This document shows positions 28,679 to 37,249 of a stretch of DNA of 64,000 nucleotides, piece after piece. Origin of the DNA: Opitutaceae bacterium (GTDB taxonomy: Bacteria > Verrucomicrobiota > Verrucomicrobiia > Opitutales > Opitutaceae); NCBI GenBank assembly GCA_018402455.1, contig JAGYIG010000016.1, forward strand, positions 1-64,000, in the 5' to 3' direction. Below the pieces are notes generated by a model. The model was not told the origin of the DNA. It saw only the letters and a list, made by a program, of their open reading frames with translations, and searched no databases. Position numbers and translations under genes: made by a program. The stretch's first letter is position 1; each line of letters starts with the position of its first letter.

Positions 28679-28711
28679 TCAGGCAATAATCACTGAACCA
28701 AAGCGGATCGC

Positions 28712-29545
28712 TCAGCTCTTTTCGTTGAAGAGGTGCAGGTCGCGTTGGGGATAAGGGATCGAGCAGCCCGCGGCTTCAAGCTCTCCCTTCAACCGTTCCG
28801 TCAGGTCGAGTTTGGTCATTAAAAAGTCGGGAGATTTGACCCAGAACCACACGACGATGTCCACGCTGCTCTCGCCCAGATTCATCACGCCCACAATGGC
28901 CTCAGGATCCTTCAGGACACGTTCATCGGAATTCAGCACGTTCCAAATGGTCTCCTTCGCCACCTTCAAATCGTCGTTGTAGCTGACGCCCATCGTGAGG
29001 TCGATCCGCCGGGTATCCTTCACCGAGTAATTGACGATGGTGCCCCCGGTGATTTGGCCGTTCGGGACAATCACCACCTGATTCTGTGGGGTGCGCATAT
29101 TGGTGTTAAAGATGCTGATCTCTTCGACAATGCCCGTGGTCCCACCGGCCTCGATGAAGTCACCCACCTTGTAGGGGCGGAAGAAAATGATCATCACCCC
29201 CGAAGCAAAGTTCCCCAATGAACCCTGCAACGCCAAACCAACGGCCAGACCCGCGGCACCGAGCACCGCGACAAACGAGGTCGTGTTGATCCCCAGCTTG
29301 TTGAGCGCGGCCATGACGACGATGAGCACCATGAGGATGTTGGCGATTTTGCAGAGGAACCCGGAGAGCGTGGGATCCATTTTGGCCCGGTCAAAGGCCT
29401 TGCGCAGCATCCCGGTGAGGGCGTTGGCGACCATGCGACCCAAAACGAAGATCGCGAGAGCGAGCCCGATGTTGATAGCCCACTGCACCCCTTGGGTCAT
29501 GAGCCACTCTTGAATACCGTTTGTTTGTTGAAGGGAATCTTCCAT
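28712..29545 (-). CDS. mscS: Small-conductance mechanosensitive channel (MscS family)
   Basis: A 277-residue inner-membrane protein from the ATG at 29543-29545 (a TTG 36 bases upstream is possible). Three hydrophobic spans are followed by the pore-lining helix with Gly/Ala packing (GAAGLAVGLALQGSLGNFASGV), then the beta domain (FRPYKVGDFIEAGGTTGIVEEI) and the cytoplasmic cage domain. It opens under membrane tension to release solutes in osmotic downshock. A good intrinsic terminator follows. It is divergent from rsmA. Confidence 0.94.
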   Translation of the reverse strand: MEDSLQQTNGIQEWLMTQGVQWAINIGLALAIFVLGRMVANALTGMLRKAFDRAKMDPTLSGFLCKIANILMVLIVVMAALNKLGINTTSFVAVLGAAGLAVGLALQGSLGNFASGVMIIFFRPYKVGDFIEAGGTTGIVEEISIFNTNMRTPQNQVVIVPNGQITGGTIVNYSVKDTRRIDLTMGVSYNDDLKVAKETIWNVLNSDERVLKDPEAIVGVMNLGESSVDIVVWFWVKSPDFLMTKLDLTERLKGELEAAGCSIPYPQRDLHLFNEKS

Positions 29546-29640
29546 GACGGACGAGAAAGACAAAAATTTCTCTAGGGTCAATTGCCTATATACGAAGAGC
29601 CAATTGACGTTTCACGCCCCTTGAATTCGACTCGCACCGC

Positions 29641-30483
29641 ATGCCGCTTACCCGCCGTCAGACCCTTGAAGAATTGGCCAAGATCGGGCATCGCCCCCGC
29701 AAACTGCTGGGTCAAAACTACCTCATTGACGGCAATATCGTGACCAAATCACTGACGTTGGCCGAGGTTCAGGCCGGCGACGTCGTGGTGGAGGTGGGAC
29801 CTGGTTTGGGCACGCTCACTCGGAGTCTCCTCGAGATCGGAGCCCGGGTTTGGGCCATCGAATACGACCCGGAAATGGTGCATTACCTGAGGTCTGAGGT
29901 GGTGCCGGATTTTCCGGACCAACTGCACCTGGTTCACGGCGATGCCGTGAAGACGCCCCGCGCCGGATTACCGGATAGGCTGGCGGCGCAGCCCTTCAAA
30001 GTCGTGGCCAATCTCCCTTATGCCATATCGACCCCGTGGATGGATGCGATGCTATCGGGACCCCTGCCCGAGCGCATGGTGTTGATGCTGCAACGGGAAA
30101 CCGCCGACCGCTTTGCCGCCGCTTCCGGCAGTAAAAAATTTGGGGCCATTTCAATTTTTCTGCAGTCGGCTTTCGATGTGCTGAAAGGTCACGCCGTGCC
30201 GCGTTCGTGTTTTCATCCGGCCCCGGAGGTCGACTCGTTCCTGCTCAATCTTCGTCGCAAGGCCGAACCTTTCCGATTCGATGATGAGACCCGCCAGACG
30301 ATTCGGTCCTTGTTCCAACACCGACGCAAGCAGATGGGCAGTCTGATCAAACGTTCCGGGTCAGCCGTGACCACCGGGTGGATCGAAGAGATCGAAGCGG
30401 CCGGTTTCACGGCGCAGTCCCGGCCCGAAGATCTCCCCGTCGAGCTTTGGCAAAAGCTGCAACGGCGGACCGCGTCCGGTTGA
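29641..30483 (+). CDS. rsmA: 16S rRNA (adenine 1518/1519-N6) dimethyltransferase
   Basis: A 280-residue KsgA-type enzyme. The opening GQNYLIDGNI, the SAM-binding loop VVEVGPGLGTLT, the catalytic motif NLPYAIST and the C-terminal RRKQMGSLIK block match the family in order and spacing. It dimethylates two adenines of the small-subunit rRNA during ribosome maturation. It starts with an ATG 95 bases from the divergent mscS start and ends before a hairpin in a convergent gap. Confidence 0.96.
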   Translation: MPLTRRQTLEELAKIGHRPRKLLGQNYLIDGNIVTKSLTLAEVQAGDVVVEVGPGLGTLTRSLLEIGARVWAIEYDPEMVHYLRSEVVPDFPDQLHLVHGDAVKTPRAGLPDRLAAQPFKVVANLPYAISTPWMDAMLSGPLPERMVLMLQRETADRFAAASGSKKFGAISIFLQSAFDVLKGHAVPRSCFHPAPEVDSFLLNLRRKAEPFRFDDETRQTIRSLFQHRRKQMGSLIKRSGSAVTTGWIEEIEAAGFTAQSRPEDLPVELWQKLQRRTASG

Positions 30484-30502
30484 GGCGTTTTTTGGAATTG
30501 GT

Positions 30503-30523
30503 GGGCGTCGCTTGACGACGCCC
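30503..30523. terminator. Hairpin in convergent gap after rsmA
   Basis: Perfect 8-bp GC arms (30503-30510 and 30516-30523) with a 5-base loop lie 20 bases past the rsmA stop, between two convergent genes. There is no T-run on either side, so it may be a palindromic repeat or a transcript-end stabiliser rather than a classical terminator. Confidence 0.45.
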
Positions 30524-30616
30524 GGTTTCATCTGGTCGGTCACCACCACGCGACCGCCGCAGGCGCTGAGCGTCGATCCTCACCCCGCTCACCCGCTTCG
30601 TTAATTCCGAGACCTC

Positions 30617-31315
30617 TTAAGAGAGGTCCAATGTAACTCGCGTCGGCACGTCCCCCTGCTGCCGACCTCCGGTCAGCAATTGCCGAGCCCCTTCGAGAAA
30701 GACCAACACCCCCGCCATCTCCATAAATTCTTCGAGGGCAGTCCACAGGTTGTAGGGCAAGGTGTTGAGCTCGTCATTCTCCAGGTAGGGCTCGGTCAGA
30801 GTCTCCACCCCCAAAGCGCCGCCCAAAAAAATCACTCCCCCCAAGACAAACCGAAGAGCCACTCGACGCGGCAGTCTTAGCAGAAACGGCAAAAACAGTC
30901 CGCCGGCGAACGCCGCCAGAATGGCCCCGGGAACGGTCCAGGGAAATGGCAGATCCATACTGTTGAGCGTCTCATGCATGCCGGCAATCTCGTCGATGGA
31001 GAGGAGCAGAAACCCGATGCCAAGTGCCGTCCACGACGCGGCATTTGCCTCATTGGAGGTTGATTCGCGGCGGGCATTCAGCCCGCACGTCACCGCGGTC
31101 AGAAGCAGGATGAAGGAGGAGAACCACGTCGGAAAACTGTCCTCCTCATCCACGTCGAAAATCTGTCGCAGCAACCAGGGCAAATCATAGATCAAGTAAT
31201 GGAACAGATTCAGCACGAGGTGAATGCCGACCAGACCCAGCGTGCAGGCCCACAGAACCAACAGGAACTGACGGGTGTTCCAACCGAATGATATCTGGGC
31301 CCTTGATTCACTCAT
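30617..31315 (-). CDS. Polytopic membrane protein with conserved acidic/His motifs
   Basis: A 232-residue protein from the ATG at 31313-31315, with about six hydrophobic spans. Charged residues lie within or beside spans: LLSIDEIAGMHE (D108, E109, H114, E115), VETLTEPY (E171) and TALEEFMEMAG (E195, E196, E199). Such buried acidic and His residues recall membrane metal-hydrolase families or proton/ion handling, but I cannot assign one. The position just downstream of the Ig-repeat gene, beyond its terminator, implies separate transcription. Confidence 0.7.
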   Translation of the reverse strand: MSESRAQISFGWNTRQFLLVLWACTLGLVGIHLVLNLFHYLIYDLPWLLRQIFDVDEEDSFPTWFSSFILLLTAVTCGLNARRESTSNEANAASWTALGIGFLLLSIDEIAGMHETLNSMDLPFPWTVPGAILAAFAGGLFLPFLLRLPRRVALRFVLGGVIFLGGALGVETLTEPYLENDELNTLPYNLWTALEEFMEMAGVLVFLEGARQLLTGGRQQGDVPTRVTLDLS

Positions 31316-31354
31316 CGTTGCACTGTGGTTAAAGTCGGGTCGGGTTTGAATCAT

Positions 31355-31383
31355 AAAAAAGAGGGCTCCACTCCGGAGCCCTC
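31355..31383 (-). terminator. Rho-independent terminator of the Ig-repeat protein gene
   Basis: On the minus strand a perfect 9-bp stem (31375-31383 with 31361-31369, 5-base loop) is followed by six T (31355-31360). It lies 24 bases after the stop at 31408-31410 and so ends that transcript before the downstream membrane-protein gene. Confidence 0.9.
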
Positions 31384-31407
31384 GAAATTAAAACCGCGAT
31401 TCAGGGT

Positions 31408-34400
31408 CTACCAACCCCAACTCCACCAGCCCCACCAAGACCAAGAGCCCGAGTAGGATTTGCTTCTCTTACCGGACTTACCGGATTTACCGGATTTGCC
31501 GGATTTGGAGGACATCTTGGAGGATTTATCTGACTTATCGCTCTTCCCCCACTTGGAGGACTTACCGCTCTTGTCCGATTTTCCCCACTTGGAGGATTTG
31601 TCCGATTTATCCGACTTCCCCCATTTGGAGGATTTGTCGCTCTTGTCGGACTTGTCCGATTTGCCCCACTTGGAGGATTTGTCCGATTTATCCGACTTCC
31701 CCCATTTGGAGGACTTGTCGCTCTTGTCAGACTTGTCTGACTTGTAGGACTTGCCAGATTTGTCCGACTTTCCGCTCTTGTCGGACTTGCCGGATTTACC
31801 GCTCTTGTCCGATTTACCCTTTTTCTCGGTGCGCACGAGCTTGGAACCGAGCGATACCACGGTCTCCGAACCGGGTGAAACAGGGCGGAAGATCTCTACG
31901 CGATACTGCTTGGCGCTAGAGCCGTCGGTGCGGAAATTCTTACAGTAGAGGTCTCCGTTGATCACGTAGGTGTCGCCATTAGCGGAATGGCCCGCGCTGA
32001 ACAACGTGACCTCACCGTCGGGTTCTTCACTGACTGCGATCACCACCTCCGGGTCGGAGATGTATTCGCAACTGTCCTTGCAATAAAGCTTGAACTTGAT
32101 GGGCAGAATATCCCCGCAGGTAATGACCTTACCCTGGCTGATTGGCTTGAGCCAAATGACGTCGGCAATGCAATTTTCATTCGCGGGCGGATCCGCACTT
32201 TCGACCACGTTAACCGTGATTTGATCGAAGGCGGAGGTGCCTTGGTTTGAAGTGGCGGTGGCCACGATCGTGAAAGACTCCGTGTCGGTCGAGGTCAGGA
32301 GTCCGGATCCCGCCACGGTGGCGGTGCCCACTCCACTGATGGAGGCGGTGACCGGAGAGCCGTTTACGGTCACGCTGACCGCTTCGATGGTGCCGAGGGC
32401 AATCGAGGACTCAAAGGTGTAGGCGATCTCGGAAGCCGGGTCGCTTTCGAAGCGGTTCACGGTAAATCCATCGTCTGGCGTCAGAATCGTGATCAGGGGG
32501 GTTGCCACCTCTGCGACCGTAAAGTTCGTGGAGGCGATCGCCTGACCATAAGCCGTCGTAGCGGTCGCGGTGATCGTGAAGGAACCAGCCGTGGCGAGGG
32601 TGAGCTCACTCGAACCGGTTGCGGCCACCGTGCCCAGACCAACGAGGTCAATGTCCAAAGCCGTCGCGGGGACGGTGTTGAGGGTGGCTGTGAGGGAGTC
32701 GATCACCCCAAAATCGGTGGCGGAAGTGAACTCAACCGGAATGGTGACGCCACTGGAGCCGGACTCAAAGGTGTAGCTGTTGCCGTTGGGCAAGCTCACC
32801 CCGACGGTCGGCGGCTCCGCGGTGACTTCACTCACCATGATCGCCACACTGTCCGACGCGGAATTTCCTCGGTCGCTTACGGCCGTGACTGAAATCGTGT
32901 AGGAATCAGAATCCGCGGAAGTGATGCTGCCTTCCACGGCAATGTTGGCGGAACCCTCGCCCGAGACGTTGGCCACGTAGCTGACGGTATTGCCCGAACC
33001 GGCCGTTACCGTGACGGTCACCGATTCGATGGTTCCGAAAGTGATTCCGCCCTCGATGGTGAAAGGAATGATCGTGGCCGCATCCCCGGCGATTCGCTGG
33101 AAACTGGCCCCATCCTGCGGTGAAGTGATTTCAACCGTTGGGTCCGGGTAAATGGCTTCGACCGAAAACGTGACGGAATCGCTGGCGGAACCGTGCACCG
33201 TGGAGGTTTCGGCGGTCAGCGTGTAGGTGCCTTCACCGGCAAACCACTCCGCCGTTCCGGTCGGGTTGAGTGACCCCACGGTCCAACCCGTCAACGGGAT
33301 GCTGGAGCCGCCGATGGTGGCCGTGAGGGTTTGGATGCCTTCCGTGGCTCCGCCATCGGACAAGGTATCCGCCGTCACACTTACGGGAATGGTGGCCCCG
33401 GTCGCTTGACCCGCTTCGTAGGTGAGCACTTCCCCCTGAGTCGGGGTGTTGATGGTGATCGTGGGCGGAGGCACCACCCGGACGACTTCAAACGGAACCG
33501 AGGTGGAGGCCGTGCCCACCGAGTTGGTGGCCGTCACGGTGAGGTCATACAACCCCCCACTGCTCAACAGGGTGTCATAGAAGCCACCAAAGGTGTATTC
33601 CATGTCCGCCATGCCTAAAACCGATCCGGTATTGAGGCCATCGACGACCACTTGATCAGTGATGTCCAATCCGTTGATTTCCACTACAAAATCAGTCACG
33701 GGGTAGTCCGCCGCAGCATCGGCACCCACGATGGCCGGAATCAACAACGTGTCATCTCCGACCGTGTAAGTGAAGACTTGGTTTTCCGAGGGGCTCGAGA
33801 TCCCGGGGACCGGAGGCGTGGGGGTGTTGACGGGGTCTCCCAGCGTCGCGTTAATGAAGGTTCCCGGGTTGCGGATGATCCCTTCGTCTTCCCGCGGCCA
33901 GCTCTCAATAAAAAGGCGAAATCCGTAATCGCCCGAAACGGCATCGGCTGAACCGCGGAACACAATGCCAATGGTTCGGACCTGGCTGGGCTGAGTGTAG
34001 AACAGTGAAGCCGGTGCACCGGTAAGGGAATCCAGCCAGGGCTGCACAATGGATTCGTCGTAGTCATAACCCAGATCTTTCCAGCTCACCATATTCCCCA
34101 TTCCGTCATCGACCAAGGGGGGCACCGTTCCATCGGGCAGCATGATAAGAGGCTCAATGAACGTAAGCGCTTCGGCATCGGTCACCCCCGCGGGCTTCGA
34201 CTCGACCACCCAACGCGCAGTGGGAGCGAACACCGCATCGGGAATCACCGTGCTGGGCGCCCTGACATCAACCACGTGGAAATGGTAAACGGGGGAATCC
34301 CCTTCCACTCGCTCGGTGGCCGGAGTGTAACTGACGGAGGTGATCGGACGTTGGGCGAGACCTACACTGGCTACGGTTAAAGCGAGCAGGCTGGCGAAGA

Positions 34401-34419
34401 GTCGGTTGGGAAAACGCAT
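31408..34419 (-). CDS. Secreted Ig-repeat surface protein with Lys/Ser/Asp/Gly repeat tail and Trp-rich C-terminus
   Basis: A 1003-residue protein with a signal peptide (about residues 1-22, cleavage near GLA). After an N-terminal domain (about 25-200) come five Ig-like repeats of about 105 residues (about 205-314, 316-423, 426-533, 536-637, 640-740), each opening with a Pro and a T-x-G/P-turn pattern and ending in SVTF/NFTV-type strands. A Cys-containing domain (C750, C768, C780, C784, C826) follows at 745-862. Residues 864-987 are almost only K, S, D and G with regular KWG units, and the protein ends SYSGSWSWWGWWSWGW. It is probably displayed or released as an adhesin or matrix/mineral/polysaccharide binder; this is inference. 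Not matched to a known family. Confidence 0.85.
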   Translation of the reverse strand: MRFPNRLFASLLALTVASVGLAQRPITSVSYTPATERVEGDSPVYHFHVVDVRAPSTVIPDAVFAPTARWVVESKPAGVTDAEALTFIEPLIMLPDGTVPPLVDDGMGNMVSWKDLGYDYDESIVQPWLDSLTGAPASLFYTQPSQVRTIGIVFRGSADAVSGDYGFRLFIESWPREDEGIIRNPGTFINATLGDPVNTPTPPVPGISSPSENQVFTYTVGDDTLLIPAIVGADAAADYPVTDFVVEINGLDITDQVVVDGLNTGSVLGMADMEYTFGGFYDTLLSSGGLYDLTVTATNSVGTASTSVPFEVVRVVPPPTITINTPTQGEVLTYEAGQATGATIPVSVTADTLSDGGATEGIQTLTATIGGSSIPLTGWTVGSLNPTGTAEWFAGEGTYTLTAETSTVHGSASDSVTFSVEAIYPDPTVEITSPQDGASFQRIAGDAATIIPFTIEGGITFGTIESVTVTVTAGSGNTVSYVANVSGEGSANIAVEGSITSADSDSYTISVTAVSDRGNSASDSVAIMVSEVTAEPPTVGVSLPNGNSYTFESGSSGVTIPVEFTSATDFGVIDSLTATLNTVPATALDIDLVGLGTVAATGSSELTLATAGSFTITATATTAYGQAIASTNFTVAEVATPLITILTPDDGFTVNRFESDPASEIAYTFESSIALGTIEAVSVTVNGSPVTASISGVGTATVAGSGLLTSTDTESFTIVATATSNQGTSAFDQITVNVVESADPPANENCIADVIWLKPISQGKVITCGDILPIKFKLYCKDSCEYISDPEVVIAVSEEPDGEVTLFSAGHSANGDTYVINGDLYCKNFRTDGSSAKQYRVEIFRPVSPGSETVVSLGSKLVRTEKKGKSDKSGKSGKSDKSGKSDKSGKSYKSDKSDKSDKSSKWGKSDKSDKSSKWGKSDKSDKSDKSSKWGKSDKSDKSSKWGKSDKSGKSSKWGKSDKSDKSSKMSSKSGKSGKSGKSGKRSKSYSGSWSWWGWWSWGW
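31411..31830 (-). repeat. Tandem repeat encoding KSDKSDKSSKWG units and aromatic tail
   Basis: This DNA encodes the repeat tail. Units of 27-39 bases recur with synonymous and small length changes, each coding SSKWGKSDKSD-like blocks; five KWG units are countable at residues 905-958. Codon variation between copies shows the repeat is under protein-level constraint or old, not a fresh slippage tract. It ends in a 16-residue Ser/Gly/Trp/Tyr cluster with seven Trp. Confidence 0.8.
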
Positions 34420-34535
34420 AGTTGGGTGGGCTTGTTGAAAACGAAAAGCGTTTACCCCCTCTCTGTCTAGGTAATAAACCCTATTTACGCAGAAATACTG
34501 ATAAAATTCCGGTGAAATTTCAAAAAAAACGCCGC

Positions 34536-35393
34536 TTATATTGCAAAACCCATGCGTTTTAATGCCAACTCAGCGGTATTTTGCGGCGAGCGTTTTTCTT
34601 TTTCGGTGAGGGGGAAGCTGCGTAAACCGATCTGATCATGGAAGAACCACAAGGTGTCGCTGGCCACGTGCACGCCTAGAGCGGTGTGGCAGCCCCCACC
34701 GAGCAATGACTGGAAGGCCCGTTCCAACGAGACGGCGACATACGTGTTCTCATCCCAGCCCGTTTTGAGCTCATCGGCGCAATCGACTCTGGTTTGAACC
34801 GCAATGGCGGCCTGGCCGACCGCGGGCACCATGGTTTCAAAGCCCAAAACTCGAAACTCCGTCCCCTCCCACGACCCAATGCCCAATCGCGCCAACCCCG
34901 CCGCGGCCAAGACGGTCGCATCCGCGACCTGATCCTGCGCAATTTTGCGCAGTCGCGTATCGACGTTGCCGCGAATTTCACAGAATTCGGCATCCGGGTA
35001 ATACATTCCCAATTGGAGTCGGCGGCGGGGACTTCCGGTCGCCACGGTGGCGGGCCGATCAATCCCCTGACGCACGACCAGAACGTCACGCGGGTCCACG
35101 CGCGGCAGGTATCCCGGGACGATGAGTCCCTCCGGCTGATCACCGGGCAGATCCTTGGCGCTGTGCACCGCCAAATCCGCCCGCCCCTCCAACAGGGCCT
35201 CCTCCAGCTCTTTGGTGAACAGCCCCTTGCCCCCCCGCTTTTCGAGCGACCATGCCGTCTGTTGATCCCCGGTCGTCGTCAGGGTGAGCAGTTCGATCTC
35301 TGCGCCGGTGACTTTATGCAGGTGGGCGGCCACCTGATGGGTCTGAGCCAGCGCCAGCGGGCTTTTACGGGTGGCGATGGTGATTTTTTTCAT
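34536..35393 (-). CDS. hemC: Hydroxymethylbilane synthase (porphobilinogen deaminase)
   Basis: A 285-residue haem-pathway enzyme that polymerises four porphobilinogens. The N-terminal ATRKSPLALAQ, the VHSAKDLP block with its catalytic Asp, the GSPRRRLQL arginines and the dipyrromethane-cofactor Cys235 in GGGCHTALG are all present. The protein is slightly shorter than the usual 300-310, ending soon after the cofactor domain. It lies 105 bases downstream of ilvC on the same strand. Confidence 0.95.
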   Translation of the reverse strand: MKKITIATRKSPLALAQTHQVAAHLHKVTGAEIELLTLTTTGDQQTAWSLEKRGGKGLFTKELEEALLEGRADLAVHSAKDLPGDQPEGLIVPGYLPRVDPRDVLVVRQGIDRPATVATGSPRRRLQLGMYYPDAEFCEIRGNVDTRLRKIAQDQVADATVLAAAGLARLGIGSWEGTEFRVLGFETMVPAVGQAAIAVQTRVDCADELKTGWDENTYVAVSLERAFQSLLGGGCHTALGVHVASDTLWFFHDQIGLRSFPLTEKEKRSPQNTAELALKRMGFAI

Positions 35394-35498
35394 GGGATCG
35401 GCGGGTTAAACATGCCCAGAAAACAGGAGGCCACGACCCCGGCAAGTCTCCTCGCCGATGCGTCGTGGCCCGAAAGCAACGGAATGCGTTTGCGGCGC

Positions 35499-36524
35499 TC
35501 AGTAGCTGGCGGACACGCCCTTGATGTTCTTCTTGGCCATCCAAGGCATCATGGAGCGGAGCCGGGCTCCCGTCTTCTCGATCTGATGCTTTTCACCCGC
35601 CTTGAGCAGCTTGTGGTAGTTCTTGAGCCCACCCTTGTGCTCCTTGACCCATTCCTTGGTAAACTTGCCGGTCTGGATCTCCTTCAGGATCTTCTTCATT
35701 TCCACCTTGGTCTTGGCGTTGATGACGCGCGGGCCCCGGGTGATGTCGCCATATTTGGCGGTCTCCGAGATGGAAAAACGCATGCCGGCGATGCCGGACT
35801 CATACATGAGGTCGCAGATGAGCTTCAACTCATGCAAGCACTCAAAGTAGGCCATCTCGGGCTGATAACCGGCTTCCACCAAGGTTTCGAAACCCGCCTG
35901 CACGAGGGCGGAGGCTCCACCGCAAAGCACGGCTTGTTCGCCGAACAGGTCGGTTTCGGTCTCTTCCTTGAAGGTGGTTTGCAGCACACCGGCCCGGGTG
36001 GAACCGATTCCCTTGGCCCAAGCCAGAGCGGTCTGCTTGGCCTTGCGGGACTTGTTTTGTTGCACCGCAATGAGGGCCGGCATGCCTTTGCCCTCCTGAT
36101 AGAGGCGCCGCACCATGTGCCCGGGGCCCTTCGGCGCGACCATGATGCAGTCCACCTCCTCGGGCAGCTGAATCAGATCGAAGTGCACGGCCAGCCCGTG
36201 GGAAAAGAGGAGGGTCTTGCCCTTGGTCAGGTGCGGCGCGATCTCGTTCTTGTAAACCTCGGCCTGCACCATGTCGGGCAACGCCACCATGATGACATCC
36301 GCCCGCTTCACCGCCTCGGCGGTGACATAGACTTTGAAGCCTTGCTTCTTCGCCACGGCGGCGGACTTCGAACCCTGATAGAGACCGATGATTACGTTTA
36401 CGCCCGAGTCCTTGAGGTTCAGCGCGTGAGCGTGGCCTTGGGAACCGTAGCCGATTACGGCGATGGTCTTGTCTTTCAGCACGCCCAAATCGGCGTCTTT
36501 GTCGGTATATACTTTGGCTGGCAT
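35499..36524 (-). CDS. ilvC: Ketol-acid reductoisomerase (class I)
   Basis: A 341-residue class I enzyme of valine, leucine and isoleucine synthesis. The NADPH loop [17 protein letters not shown], the VAPKGPGH block and the C-terminal metal sites ([37 protein letters not shown]) are as expected. It starts 29 bases after the ilvN stop and is likely co-transcribed with ilvN and perhaps tRNA-Val. Confidence 0.97.
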   Translation of the reverse strand: MPAKVYTDKDADLGVLKDKTIAVIGYGSQGHAHALNLKDSGVNVIIGLYQGSKSAAVAKKQGFKVYVTAEAVKRADVIMVALPDMVQAEVYKNEIAPHLTKGKTLLFSHGLAVHFDLIQLPEEVDCIMVAPKGPGHMVRRLYQEGKGMPALIAVQQNKSRKAKQTALAWAKGIGSTRAGVLQTTFKEETETDLFGEQAVLCGGASALVQAGFETLVEAGYQPEMAYFECLHELKLICDLMYESGIAGMRFSISETAKYGDITRGPRVINAKTKVEMKKILKEIQTGKFTKEWVKEHKGGLKNYHKLLKAGEKHQIEKTGARLRSMMPWMAKKNIKGVSASY

Positions 36525-36553
36525 TTTTTTGTAGGTGGGGGGTTGGATTAAAG

Positions 36554-37024
36554 TTAGCGGGTCAAGGCCAGTTGACCGGTGCGGGCGAGCTCTAAGATAC
36601 CGAACGGCTCGATCAAATTGAGGAAGGCCGACACTTTGTTTTTGTTGCCGGTCATTTCCACGATCACCTCCTGCGCGGCCACGTTGACGATCTTGGCCCG
36701 GAAAATATCGCAGATCTGGATGATCTCCGCCCGCGTTTGGGCGTTGGCTTTGACTTTGATCAACAGCAACTCCCGCAGGACCGCTTGTCCCTGCTCGAAG
36801 TCGGTCACCGCCACGACATTGACCAGTTTGCGCAGTTGCTTGATCGCGAGATCGAGCGCGGAGTCATTGCCCTTCAGGACCACGGTGATGCGCGAGAAGG
36901 CCTTGTCATGGGTCGGAGCCACATTGAGGGAATCAATGTTGAACCCCCGGCCGGAGAACATGCCGGCCACGCGAGCCAGCACTCCAAATTGGTTTTCGAC
37001 GAGAATGGAAATCGTATGGCGCAT
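36554..37024 (-). CDS. ilvN: Acetolactate synthase small (regulatory) subunit
   Basis: A 156-residue protein from the ATG at 37022-37024 (the preceding TTG codon is also open). The N-terminal ACT domain ([31 protein letters not shown]) binds valine for feedback control; the C-terminal part matches the ALS small-subunit domain. The catalytic large subunit (ilvB) is not adjacent, unlike most ilvBNC clusters; instead the upstream neighbour is tRNA-Val. Confidence 0.95.
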   Translation of the reverse strand: MRHTISILVENQFGVLARVAGMFSGRGFNIDSLNVAPTHDKAFSRITVVLKGNDSALDLAIKQLRKLVNVVAVTDFEQGQAVLRELLLIKVKANAQTRAEIIQICDIFRAKIVNVAAQEVIVEMTGNKNKVSAFLNLIEPFGILELARTGQLALTR

Positions 37025-37111
37025 CAAAAGGGATCTACGGTTCGGAGGAGACGATAAGCAGGAGGACGAGAACGGTCACCAGATCACATCCCGCCAGAGC
37101 AACATGTGGAC

Positions 37112-37188
37112 TGGTGGACGCCGAGGGACTCGAACCCCCGACCCTCTCGGTGTAAACGAGATGCTCTAACCAACTGAGCTAGGCGTCC
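37112..37188 (-). tRNA. tRNA-Val (anticodon UAC), CCA encoded
   Basis: A full cloverleaf: 7-bp acceptor GGACGCC/GGCGTCC, D-arm GCTCAGTTGGTTAGAGC, anticodon stem TCTCG/CGAGA with loop TTTACAC (anticodon TAC), 5-base variable loop, and T-arm with TTCGAGT. Discriminator A and CCA are encoded at 37112-37115. It lies 87 bases upstream of ilvN on the same strand. Confidence 0.95.
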
Positions 37189-37201
37189 GGACCAAAGGTC
37201 G

Positions 37202-37231
37202 AAATAAGCTAAGAGGTGCACCGGCTGACAA
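37202..37231 (-). promoter_or_regulatory. Possible promoter for tRNA-Val/ilvN
   Basis: On the minus strand a TTGTCA (37226-37231, one mismatch to the -35 consensus) is followed after 18 bases by TTATTT (37202-37207). The -10 lies 13 bases before the tRNA 5' end, a sensible spacing for a tRNA start. The -10 match is weak. Confidence 0.35.
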
Positions 37232-37249
37232 GGGTTATTTGCGGTCGAC

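Noticed and set aside
31500-31830. CRISPR array in the short tandem repeats
   Set aside because: The repeats are in-frame coding units with variable length and no unique spacers; no cas genes are nearby.
31460-31948. Plus-strand Leu/Asp/Pro repeat frame opposite the Lys/Ser tail
   Set aside because: The minus frame continues a signal-peptide protein with Ig domains and its own terminator; the plus frame is broken and has no flanking gene structure.
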